Source: Saussurea involucrata (Eukaryota > Streptophyta > Magnoliopsida > Asterales > Asteraceae). From it: a stretch of 64,000 nucleotides of DNA. Location: contig CM066314.1 in NCBI GenBank assembly GCA_033807775.1, positions 93,350,929 through 93,414,928 on the forward strand. Reading direction: 5' to 3'. The first letter of the stretch is position 1. Every line of letters begins with the position of its first letter. The translations under genes and the position numbers were made by a program. The notes under the pieces were generated by a model. That model ran no database searches. It had not been told where the DNA came from and saw only the letters and a program-made list of their open reading frames with translations. This document shows, in pieces, positions 55,648 to 64,000 of this stretch.

Positions 55648-57789
55648 GTGATGGTTGATAGCGAAGAAGACGAGCTGATAGAGGAAGAAATAACTCTTGC
55701 GTCATTAGCTAAATCATTGGCTCTATTGACAAGAGAGTTCAGAAGTAATCAAATAAATTTTGGAAATGACAGATATAGCAGAGACAACCAGAGAGATAGA
55801 AGAGATGATGAAAGAAGAGAAGAATTAAGTGACCGACACAGGTCAGACTACAGAAGTGACCGACAGAGGTCGAGCGACAGAAACTACAGAGGAAATGACC
55901 GACAGAGGTCAGATGACAAGGTAGGCCACACACAAGAATGCTACAAATGTGGTAAGCCTGGTCATTATGCAAACGAATGCCGAACAAAGAAACGTGGAGA
56001 CCAACAGAAGTCCGACGATCGAACTGGAAACACCTCCCAAGGTTGCTTCAACTGCGGCAAGCCAAGCCATTTCGCAAAAGATTGCAGAAGTAGACAAAAT
56101 CGCCCACAGAAGGACTCAGCTTTTTACAAAAAGAAGGCTGAATATTATGCACAAAAATCCCTAATGGCGAACAAAGGGCATTCTGAAGCAAATAAAGAGG
56201 ACTTCGAGTCAGACTCTACATCTGATGATGAATTCACCACCAATGCCCTGTTCTGTGGCATGGCAGAAGTCGACTCGAGCACTGACAATGAGGTATCCAT
56301 TTCAAACTCTACCTCTTGTATTAAATATGTAGAAAATGATTCAGTTAGACTTAACATTGAATTGATTGAACTCAAAGAGATAAATGAAAATATTCAGAAA
56401 AGACTCACCTTTAATGAGAGAGAAGTAAGGCTTCTCACTCAAGAAAAAGCCAAAATTTTTGAAGAAAAGGAAAGAGTAGAAAAATATTGGAGCAAAAATG
56501 TAGATCCTTTAAAAAGGCAAATTTCTGAATTAACCTCTATCTTCTCTGTCTGTGATAGGAAAAACAAATAAACCAATTTATCCAAACTTACTCTCTGTAA
56601 GTAAAAGGGTTAAAATCTCTGAAGAACCTCACTTGAGGAAACATACGAAGATGATCAATGTGTGGTTTGAAAACACAGATTCATCATCTTCAACCTCTGT
56701 CAGTAGAGGAATCAAACCAAAGAAATATCTGAAAACACAAGATCAGATTGGTATCTTTAAGTTTGGTATACCAGAGACTCAAATACAGGTCGCTTTTGTC
56801 TGTATGATAGATGTCAAAAAGAAATTATCTGCAAAAGCTCCTGAGTTTAAACCCATCTTTTCAGAAGAAAATCTTAAAAGATCAATTGAAAAAGAAATTT
56901 TGGAAGTTTTGAAATCAAATGCTTTAGAAAATCTCTGTACATCTTCCATAGATCAAATTCTCGCTGAAGAGATCTCATCTGAAACCTCTGCCATCTATGA
57001 AAGTTTTTCTACAGAGGAAGAAAACTCGTACGATACATGCTCAGAAAATCCAGCCTCTGTCGAAAGAAATGACTCAACCTCTGTATATGAGGACGATTCA
57101 TCCTCTGACGACTCAGAGACTGATTCTAAATCAGGGATAATTCACTGTGACACAGAGGATGTTAAATTCTCCTCTGATGTTCTTAACAGAACAACTTCTC
57201 CAAAAGAGAAAATCACAGAGATACCTATCTGTCCAGATTTTCTAAAAATGTGTATACAAGTCAAAACCTCTACAGAGCTTGATAATTTGAAAAAGGCCTC
57301 TGAAAATCCTAAAAGCTCAAAATTTTCAAAACCTTTAAGGCCTGAAACTAACAAATATCTTTCCTCTGTGACAGTGAAGACAGACGTTCACCACAGAAGC
57401 TCAAAATTTTCAAAACCTTTAAGGCCTAAACAATATTTTTGCAAAAAACATTCTAGTATTCATAGATCTTCTTGTAATAGGAAATCTAATGGTAAGAACG
57501 AATGTAATGCCTCTGTGACTCAGTTCAATGAATTCAATGAAAATTCAAACAAATCACGTCTCATATTAAATATTGTCATTGTTTTGATCTTATGTTCAGA
57601 TTAAAAAATCACTTCTCAAGTCCAGATTGCTTACTCTCCACTAAAATTCAAACTCCAAAGTCAAAACCTAGAGAGATACAATCTGATCTTTCTACAAAAG
57701 ATAAAATGTATTTCAAGAATGCTAAGGCAAACTTGAAAAATTCTAACAATATTGGACCCATATGGATATGGGTACCTAAGTCTCTGTGA
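55648..57789 (+). pseudogene. Element G gag, nucleocapsid and C-terminal extension
   Basis: 55648-56571 keeps the Arg-rich repeats, zinc knuckles CYKCGKPGHYANEC and CFNCGKPSHFAKDC (Gly to Ser in the second) and coiled coil. A 260-base deletion relative to D at about 56540 joins it to 56552-57604 in another frame (Lys/Ser/Glu-rich extension). A one-base loss near 57540 leads to 57592-57789, ending PIWIWVPKSL and TGA as in D. Confidence 0.8.
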
Positions 57790-58046
57790 TTGTCTTACAG
57801 AAGCGGTATGTGCCAATTTGGTATCTTGACTCCGGATGCTCAAGGCACATGACTGGCGACAGGAGTTTACTATCCACGTACAAAGAAACACACGATGGTG
57901 GATCTGTAACTTTTGGAGACAACAAGAAGGGACACATCAAAGGCTATGGAGTCATACAGAAGGAAAACGTCTCTATATACCAAGTTGCATATGTGAATGG
58001 CCTTAAACACAACCTACTCAGTGTAAGTCAACTCTGTGATACATGA
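57780..58046 (+). pseudogene. Element G protease start (-1 frame)
   Basis: YLDSGCSRHMTGDRS and VAYVNGLKHNLLSVSQLCDT, in the -1 frame relative to gag. A TGA at 58044-58046 replaces Gly (GGA in D), and a 7-base loss near 58072 separates it from the integrase frame. Confidence 0.78.
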
Positions 58047-58093
58047 TTTGATGTCTTGTTCAAAAGGACTTTCTACAAAGTGAAGACACAGGA

Positions 58094-61000
58094 ATGGAAC
58101 TTCTGCGAGCCGAAAGAAAAGGTGATCTGTATCTGATGAACTTTTGTTCAACAACCAAGGACAAAGTTTGCCTTGTAGCTTGCGAAAGTAAAGAAGCCTG
58201 GTTATGGCATAACAGGTTCTGTCACTTGAACTTTCACACCTTGGATAAACTGGTCAAACTTGATCTAGTTAAAGGTTTGCCTAATGTTAAATTTAATAAG
58301 GATCACTTGTGTTCTGCCTGTGAGATGGGAAAACTCAGAAGAGCTTCCCACAGAGGCAAAACATATGTGTCGTGCACTAGGCCTCTGTACATGCTTCATG
58401 TCGACCTCTGCGGTCCTATTGCCATACAGAGCCTAGGTGGCAAGAAATATATACTTGTCTTAATTGATGAGTATTCGTGCTTCACATGGGTTGAATTTGT
58501 TCGAAAGAAATCGGATGTTCCAATCATCTTGATTAATCTAATGAAAAGAATCCAAGTTCTTTATGAATGCAGAATACAGAAGTTAAGAAGTGACAATGGC
58601 ACAGAATTTGAAAATTCTGTCATTGAAGCCTATCTTTCTACAGAAGGAATATCACAAAACTTCTCTGCCGCACGCACTCCACAGCAGAATGGCGTAGTCG
58701 AAAGGAAGAATCGAACGCTCGTGGAGGCTGCAAGAACTATGCTATCAGCATACGGATTACCGATGAACTTTTGGGAAGAAGCAATTTCTACCGCTTGTTA
58801 CACACAGAATCGGTCAACCATTGTGAAAAGACACATCAAGACTCCTTACGAACTCATCAACAAAAGGCGGCCAAACATCAAGTTTTTCCATGTGTTTGGA
58901 TGTAAATGCTTTGTTTTAAACGACAGAGATTCAAGAGGAAAGTTTGAGGTAAAAGCTGACAAAGGGAAATTCATTGGATACTCTGCCACTTCCAAAGCCT
59001 ACAGAGTATACCTTACAAAATCTCGCAAAATCGTAGAAAGTATCAATGTTTCTTTTGATGATTCTTTCCAAATGACTTCTGAGCAAATCCGTTCAGAACT
59101 CGAACTTAAAAGAGAAACCTCTGGCATCTCGCAAACGAAAGAAGACTTAAATCTTCTATTTTTAGAAATGTTCCACGATGACATTGATCCTTCTGTTGGA
59201 ACCATCAGAGTTTCTGAAGAACCACCTTCTGTTGGACAAAATCCTAAAGGTATGACTCTAACTGGTCCAAATAATGCTTCATCTTCTTCTATAAACACTA
59301 CAGATGCAAATGCCGAAGAAGAAAATGCAGAAGATGAAACATCAAGAAAAACGACCACAGAAGCTGCAGAAAAACAAACTCCACAATCCACAGAAGAACC
59401 AATTACAGAGGTAATTGAGGACCAAGACTATACGTCCTCAGAGGAACAAACTCCACCACCACTCATACCAATCATTCCACAAATGGTAGAATCTTCTACC
59501 AAGGTAAGAAGAACGACAGAGGCTATACAAGGAGAAGATCCACAAGAAGCTTCTGAAGAAAGGTTCGATGACATTGATGACCATCTTCCTCGCACCACTC
59601 AGTGGACAAAAAGCCATCCTCCAAGCCAAATAATCGGAGAACCTTCTGACTCAGTAAAAACCAGGTCTGCCACTGCTAATTTTTGTTTCTTTACAAATTT
59701 TATTAGTGTGATAGAACCAAAGAAGATTTCTGAAGCACTAGATGACCCAAACTGGGTAGACGCCATGCAAGAAGAACTTCTGCAGTTTAAGCGTAACAGA
59801 GTATGGATTTTAGTACCTCTGCCACGAGGGAAACAGGCCATTGGGACTAACTGGGTCTACAGAAATAAGAAGGATGAAGATGGAGTGGTCATCAGAAACA
59901 AAGCACGATTAGTGGCAAAGGGATATAGACAAGAAGAAGGCATAGACTACGATGAGACTTTTGCCCCTGTCGCACGGCTCGAAGCAATAAGAATATTCTT
60001 AGCCTTCGCAGCCCACAGAGGATTTAAAGTTTATCAGATGGACGTAAAATCAGCTTTTCTCAACGGTGAAATCCAAGAAGAGGTTTACGTAAATCAGCCA
60101 CCAGGGTTTGAAAGCTCAAAGCTCCCAAGGCATGTATACTACCTTGAAAAGGCTCTATACGGACTGAAACAGGCTCCAAGAGCATGGTACGAACGACTTT
60201 CTACCTTTCTTCTAGTAAATGGCTACAACATAGGTACAACAGATACTACCTTATTCTATAAACGTAAAAACAGTGAAATAATGCTTGTACAAATCTATGT
60301 GGACGACATAATTTTTGGGTCTTCTAACACAGAAGAGTGCAAAAGTTTTGAAAAACTCATGCAGAGTGAGTTTGAAATGAGTATGATGGGAGAACTAACA
60401 TTCTTCCTCGGACTCCAAGTCAAACAAACATCAGAGGGAATTTTTATAAATCAGGCCAAATATGTCTCTGACATTCTTTTCAAGTATAGCCTCTCTGATA
60501 CCTCTGCGATGAAAACTCCAATGGCCACTGGAAATAATTTATCCTTAGATCCAGATGGCATCTCTGTAGAATGCACTCTCTACAGAGGCATGATTGGATC
60601 ACTGTTATACTTAACTGCAAGCAGACCTGACATTATGCATGCCACATGTCTTTGTGCACGTTATCAAGCTAATCCAAAGAAATCACACTATGACGTTGTG
60701 AAAAAAATCTTTAGATATCTAAAGGGGTCCAAAAATCTCGGTCTCTGGTATCCACAGAACTCTGGTTTTAGTCTTAAAGCTTATACAGATTCAGACTATG
60801 GAGGATGCATGCTCGACAGAAAGAGTACCTCTGGGAGTTGTCAATTCCTAGGTGGTAAACTAGTCAGTTGGACCTCCAAAAAGCAAAATTGTGTCTCAAC
60901 ATCCACTGCAGAAGCTGAATACGTTGCTGCTGCTAGCTGTTGTTCTCAGGTTCTATGGATGAAGACTCAGCTAAAAGACTACGGCCACATCCTATTCAAA

Positions 61001-61240
61001 ATACCTATCTTCTGTGATTCCAAGAGTGCCATTGCTATCTCTGCCAATCCTGTGCAACACTCAAAAACCAAGCATATCGATATAAGGTACCATTTCTTGA
61101 AACATCATGTTGAATACGGTACAATCGAGATGCATTTCGTGCCCACAGAATACCAACTCGCGGACTTATTCACCAAAGCTTTAGACGAGAAAAGATTCAA
61201 TTTCTTGGTGGGTAAGTTAGGAATGATCAATATGACGTAA
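58094..61240 (+). CDS. Element G integrase, reverse transcriptase and RNase H (one open frame)
   Basis: 1,048 codons without a stop. Integrase (residues about 30-300): [49 protein letters not shown]. Hinge (about 300-500): Glu/Thr/Ser-rich. RT (about 500-810): [72 protein letters not shown]. RNase H (about 880-1,020): [37 protein letters not shown]. All catalytic acids expected for each domain can be seen. The start given is the first ATG of the frame; the natural polyprotein would begin upstream with protease, now out of frame. Confidence 0.9.
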   Translation: MELLRAERKGDLYLMNFCSTTKDKVCLVACESKEAWLWHNRFCHLNFHTLDKLVKLDLVKGLPNVKFNKDHLCSACEMGKLRRASHRGKTYVSCTRPLYMLHVDLCGPIAIQSLGGKKYILVLIDEYSCFTWVEFVRKKSDVPIILINLMKRIQVLYECRIQKLRSDNGTEFENSVIEAYLSTEGISQNFSAARTPQQNGVVERKNRTLVEAARTMLSAYGLPMNFWEEAISTACYTQNRSTIVKRHIKTPYELINKRRPNIKFFHVFGCKCFVLNDRDSRGKFEVKADKGKFIGYSATSKAYRVYLTKSRKIVESINVSFDDSFQMTSEQIRSELELKRETSGISQTKEDLNLLFLEMFHDDIDPSVGTIRVSEEPPSVGQNPKGMTLTGPNNASSSSINTTDANAEEENAEDETSRKTTTEAAEKQTPQSTEEPITEVIEDQDYTSSEEQTPPPLIPIIPQMVESSTKVRRTTEAIQGEDPQEASEERFDDIDDHLPRTTQWTKSHPPSQIIGEPSDSVKTRSATANFCFFTNFISVIEPKKISEALDDPNWVDAMQEELLQFKRNRVWILVPLPRGKQAIGTNWVYRNKKDEDGVVIRNKARLVAKGYRQEEGIDYDETFAPVARLEAIRIFLAFAAHRGFKVYQMDVKSAFLNGEIQEEVYVNQPPGFESSKLPRHVYYLEKALYGLKQAPRAWYERLSTFLLVNGYNIGTTDTTLFYKRKNSEIMLVQIYVDDIIFGSSNTEECKSFEKLMQSEFEMSMMGELTFFLGLQVKQTSEGIFINQAKYVSDILFKYSLSDTSAMKTPMATGNNLSLDPDGISVECTLYRGMIGSLLYLTASRPDIMHATCLCARYQANPKKSHYDVVKKIFRYLKGSKNLGLWYPQNSGFSLKAYTDSDYGGCMLDRKSTSGSCQFLGGKLVSWTSKKQNCVSTSTAEAEYVAAASCCSQVLWMKTQLKDYGHILFKIPIFCDSKSAIAISANPVQHSKTKHIDIRYHFLKHHVEYGTIEMHFVPTEYQLADLFTKALDEKRFNFLVGKLGMINMT

Positions 61241-62653
61241 AAATCCTCTGTAAGTATAGTTTTATCTTCTGTAAATATGTATATATTTCTAATTATTTTT
61301 GTTTTAATTAATTTATTTCTGTATGTAAGTTCTCAATCTTAAATAGTTCTGAAAATCACAGAGCTTCTGTAAGTCTACTCAGAACCTCTGACAACCCTTA
61401 TAGAACCTCTGGAAAATATGACATATGTTCTATGCAAAACTTATCATTCTTTGATCCAAGCATAGGTCGAGGGGGAGCAAAAGGAAAATTCCTGATCTAC
61501 AGAGGTGATTAGATCCAGGGGGAGCAAAAAGGGATCCTGAAATGATCTACAGAGGTAAAACTTTCAAGGGAAAGCCAAATAAGAATGTCAATGAATCTAT
61601 ATAGACAGAAGTCAGAGATCACTGCCGAGAAAAGAAGAACCAAAAGGTATGTCTCTCGCACAAAAGGTTTTTGAAAACAGTTTTCTGGGACACAAATTGT
61701 CAAATATGTCCTAAATATATTGTGGATAACATTTCAAAAATCAAGAGATCAAAAAGTTTCATAAAATGTGAGTTATGAGAAATTTAAGGTCATAGAGCTT
61801 CTGCTGAGCTCAACAGAAGCTCTGCCAGAAATATACTCTGAGATCGCAACTTTAACCTCTATCGATCTTTTGGAATGTTATCTCGAAAACCAAACAGACT
61901 CACCATGACCTTCTCGAACAAAACTTTTTCCATAACAATTTTTTTCGGACACCAACCTTCAAATATGTCCGAAAAATATCTTTTTAAAACAGATCAAAAA
62001 TTGGATGATCAGAAAAGTTAATAAAATTTTCGTTATGAGATTTTTTCCCTCATAGAGCTTCTGCTGGCCCTCACAGAGCTTCTGCAAGTTCCAACAGAGC
62101 CACAAAACCTCTGCGAGTAAAAACTCTTAACTAAAAATCCTATTTGATCCTCTCCAATGCCTTTACAAAACGTTTTGGATAAAAAGGAACCCCACATAAG
62201 TCATGATAACAATGAGATATATGAGAAAGGGATACACATCAAAGATTTTCAAATTCACAGAACCTCTGTAAACTACAGAAGTTCTGTCAATCTGTTACTT
62301 GGGCATTTCTGTAGTAATAACGGTTACTTTTACTGAGAGTGAATTACATGTGGCTAAGAATAACCCCACGCGCCTAGCATTAATGGGACGCGCACGACGT
62401 CCTGTCATCCTCTGACATGGCCTACGTGTCCCATTTTTCATTGGGTGTACATGGAACGTTTTATGTGGAAAGTTGAACCCGCCGTTCTAACTTGAGTTCG
62501 GATTCCAAATTTTAATCCATTACCATATATTTTACTCTTTCGAATTCTACCGTTTTACCCTCCTATAAAAACCAAGCTCACCCTCTCATAAACTTTTTAC
62601 AAACTCTCATTCTTCTCCGGAGAAACCTGCAAATTTCTTATTCTCAGTACCAA
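61241..62653 (+). other. pol-ORF3 spacer of G: purine tracts, duplicated hairpins, promoter-like end
   Basis: Collinear with 33300-34641 of D. Internal purine tracts GAGGGGGAGC near 61468 and CAGGGGGAGC near 61516; hairpins at 61686-61713 and 61945-61972; ATTGG (near 62442), ACGTG (near 62424) and TATAAAAA (62564-62571) precede the ORF3 ATG by about 90-230 bases. TTCTTATTCTCAG, a 3' splice-site-like sequence, ends seven bases before the ATG. Confidence 0.7.
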
Positions 62654-63583
62654 ATGGCTTCATCTTCTCAAGTTATCTCCCCTGCACACTCTCCGGCGAC
62701 CTCACCAGAACATTCACCTGCTCATTCTGAACATTCAGAAAACCCCAAGCCTACCCAAAACATTGAACTAGAAGATTCCGGCGATTCAGTAGACTTTGCT
62801 CCAACCACACATCTTCAAAACATCATAGCAAAGGATCATTTCGAAAAAGTACTACCAATCAAATCCAACAATTGCTATTTAATTCCCTCACCCACTGCTT
62901 TCGGCGAAGCCCATGCCATTCTTCTAAACATAATGGGAAATCATATCCTCTTCCCTTTACTCTCAAGAACCCCAAAGAAAATTCCAGTAAGATATCTGAA
63001 CCAGTTTTGGCAAAGTTGCCGATTTGATAAAGATGATTCTCTTATCAAAGGATACATTTTAAAACCCGACAAATCTGAGCATCTGGAAATCAAGTTCAAT
63101 AGAACAATGTTCTCACTTGAATTCAACCTACCAACAAGGGGTCTTCTTGGATTAAAGAAGTACGTAGAGCAACCATCAGACGACGAGATCTGTCGTTTCC
63201 TAGAAATGCTTGGGTACAACACACCACTGAGGAAGAGAAATGACTTCCGCAGAGGCAGATTACCACCTCTGTGGAACACCTTGTTCTCAATTCTTAACAG
63301 ATGCCTGACAGGGAAGATAGGCAGTATTGACCAGAGCTCACATCAGATATTGACCATCATGTATGGGGTTTACTATGATCTCCCACTGGATTACGCGACC
63401 ATAATGATGCAAGAGATTATTAACACCATCGACAGAAAGAACAACACAAGAAGGGTCAAAGAGAACGATCCTAAATTTCTACCACCTCTGCAATTCCAAA
63501 GAATATTGGGAGTCTTGTTCGAACCTCTGTTGCTAATACAGAAATGGCCAATGGAGGGCCAATTCCCAAACAGTTTCAAATGA
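62654..63583 (+). CDS. Element G ORF3, N-terminal module
   Basis: ATG 62654 opens a 309-codon frame: His/Ser/Pro-rich start (SPAHSPATSPEHSPAHS), acidic IELEDSGDSVDF, then the conserved module YLIPSPTAFGEAHAILL, VRYLNQFWQSCRFD, FSLEFNLPTRGLLGLKKY, FLEMLGYNTPLRKRNDF, LPPLWNTLFSILNRCLTGK, MYGVYYDLPLDYATIMMQEI, LPPLQFQRILGVLFEPLLL. This is the best preserved copy of the module in the window. It lacks hydrophobic membrane segments. The frame ends at 63583 through a small indel; D continues PIPKQF in the other frame. Confidence 0.75.
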   Translation: MASSSQVISPAHSPATSPEHSPAHSEHSENPKPTQNIELEDSGDSVDFAPTTHLQNIIAKDHFEKVLPIKSNNCYLIPSPTAFGEAHAILLNIMGNHILFPLLSRTPKKIPVRYLNQFWQSCRFDKDDSLIKGYILKPDKSEHLEIKFNRTMFSLEFNLPTRGLLGLKKYVEQPSDDEICRFLEMLGYNTPLRKRNDFRRGRLPPLWNTLFSILNRCLTGKIGSIDQSSHQILTIMYGVYYDLPLDYATIMMQEIINTIDRKNNTRRVKENDPKFLPPLQFQRILGVLFEPLLLIQKWPMEGQFPNSFK

Positions 63584-64000
63584 GAAAAAATATTCCCACT
63601 GATCATGTGGATGGCTACACACACTGCAGACCTTTGTCAAGGAAACTTCTGAAGTATGCCACGAATAAAACCCTTAAGAAAGAGTATATACGCGATCATA
63701 GAACTCCTAAACCGAGTCCTATGACACCCCCGCGTTTAGGTGTCCCCCTAGGAACAATGATTGCAGAACCTCTCTCCACTTAAGAAGAAAAAGATAACAA
63801 ATTAGCAAAACACATGGCTATTCAACTCAGCTTCATAGCCAAACGTGCAGAACTCATGGGAAAGAAGTCCTCTTCAAAATCAAAAAGGAGGAAAACTGCA
63901 GAAGGCACCTCTACAAGCGCTGCAGAAGATCAACCTTCACCTTCTAATGCCACAGAAATTGGCTCCTCTGCTCCTCCCTCTTCTCCAAAACAGAAGAAGA
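63544..64000 (+). pseudogene. Element G ORF3, continuation, cut by window end
   Basis: Frame 63544-63783 continues the module (DHVDGYTHCRPLS, EYIRDHRTPKPSPMTPPRLGVPLG) to a TAA that replaces Gln (CAA in D). Beyond that the Lys/Ser-rich stretch goes on to the window end without a new feature. Confidence 0.7.

Larger units (their letters stand above)
54352..64000 (+). mobile_element. Copia retrotransposon G, sister copy of D, right end outside window
   Basis: 5' LTR 54352-55201, primer site, gag with internal deletions, protease, a continuous integrase-RT-RNase H frame, the hairpin spacer and the first half of ORF3. Sequence is nearly collinear with D. Gag has lost about 550 bp and, further on, about 260 bp relative to D, while pol is better preserved than in D. 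Confidence 0.93.

Noticed and set aside
62654..63583. ORF3 as an envelope glycoprotein
   Set aside because: No signal peptide, transmembrane helix, cysteine pattern or fusion peptide is visible; the name would rest on position alone.

Overview
The window is plant nuclear DNA made almost entirely of nested LTR retrotransposons. I see no host gene, tRNA, rRNA or CRISPR array. Copia (Pseudoviridae) and Gypsy (Metaviridae) polyproteins, initiator-Met-tRNA primer sites and intron-like signals point to a eudicot. The sequence style reminds me of Asteraceae such as lettuce, but that is an inference from memory. The only stretch not assigned to an element is 35 bp (20554-20588).

Layout. (A) 1-20553, minus strand: a giant Copia element of Sirevirus type, about 13.8 kb without its insertion. 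It has a very long gag, pol, and a third ORF between pol and the 3' LTR. It is interrupted by (H) 5488-12376, minus strand: a Tat-lineage Gypsy with no gag, whose 3' region carries a predicted two-exon antisense gene. (B) 20589-22793, plus: start of a Copia relative of A (LTR, leader, gag), interrupted by (C) 22794-43303, plus: a Copia close to A. C is split at 25658 by (D) 25659-40176, plus: a complete 14.5-kb Copia of a second family with 837-bp LTRs and a TGAAC target duplication. C is cut again at 43303 by (E) 43304-47171, minus: a relative of D showing only its 3' LTR and ORF3. E is cut by (F) 47172-54351, minus: a chromovirus-type Gypsy with a 3-kb LTR. F is cut by (G) 54352-64000, plus: a sister copy of D running off the window.

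How the parts work together. Each Copia element encodes capsid and nucleocapsid (gag), protease, integrase, reverse transcriptase and RNase H, plus an extra ORF3 of up to about 1,500 codons. ORF3 has two conserved modules, no visible membrane segment and no known enzymatic motif. Nearly every copy is broken by nonsense codons, frameshifts or deletions. The best preserved reading frame is the 1,048-codon integrase-RT-RNase H frame of G, whose own gag has lost about 550 bp. 

The most interesting signals are not enzymes. They are (i) family-specific palindromic words (CAGAG/CTCTG in D, E and G; TCCGGA and CCGGTAAG in A, B and C), with U3 hairpins whose stems differ compensatorily between copies; (ii) duplicated hairpins in the pol-ORF3 spacer; (iii) a recurrent gag/pol junction with pol in the -1 frame and a pyrimidine-rich CAG; (iv) splice or promoter signals upstream of ORF3; and (v) the antisense gene in H. 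All similarity statements come from reading the sequence by eye; no database search or alignment program was run.
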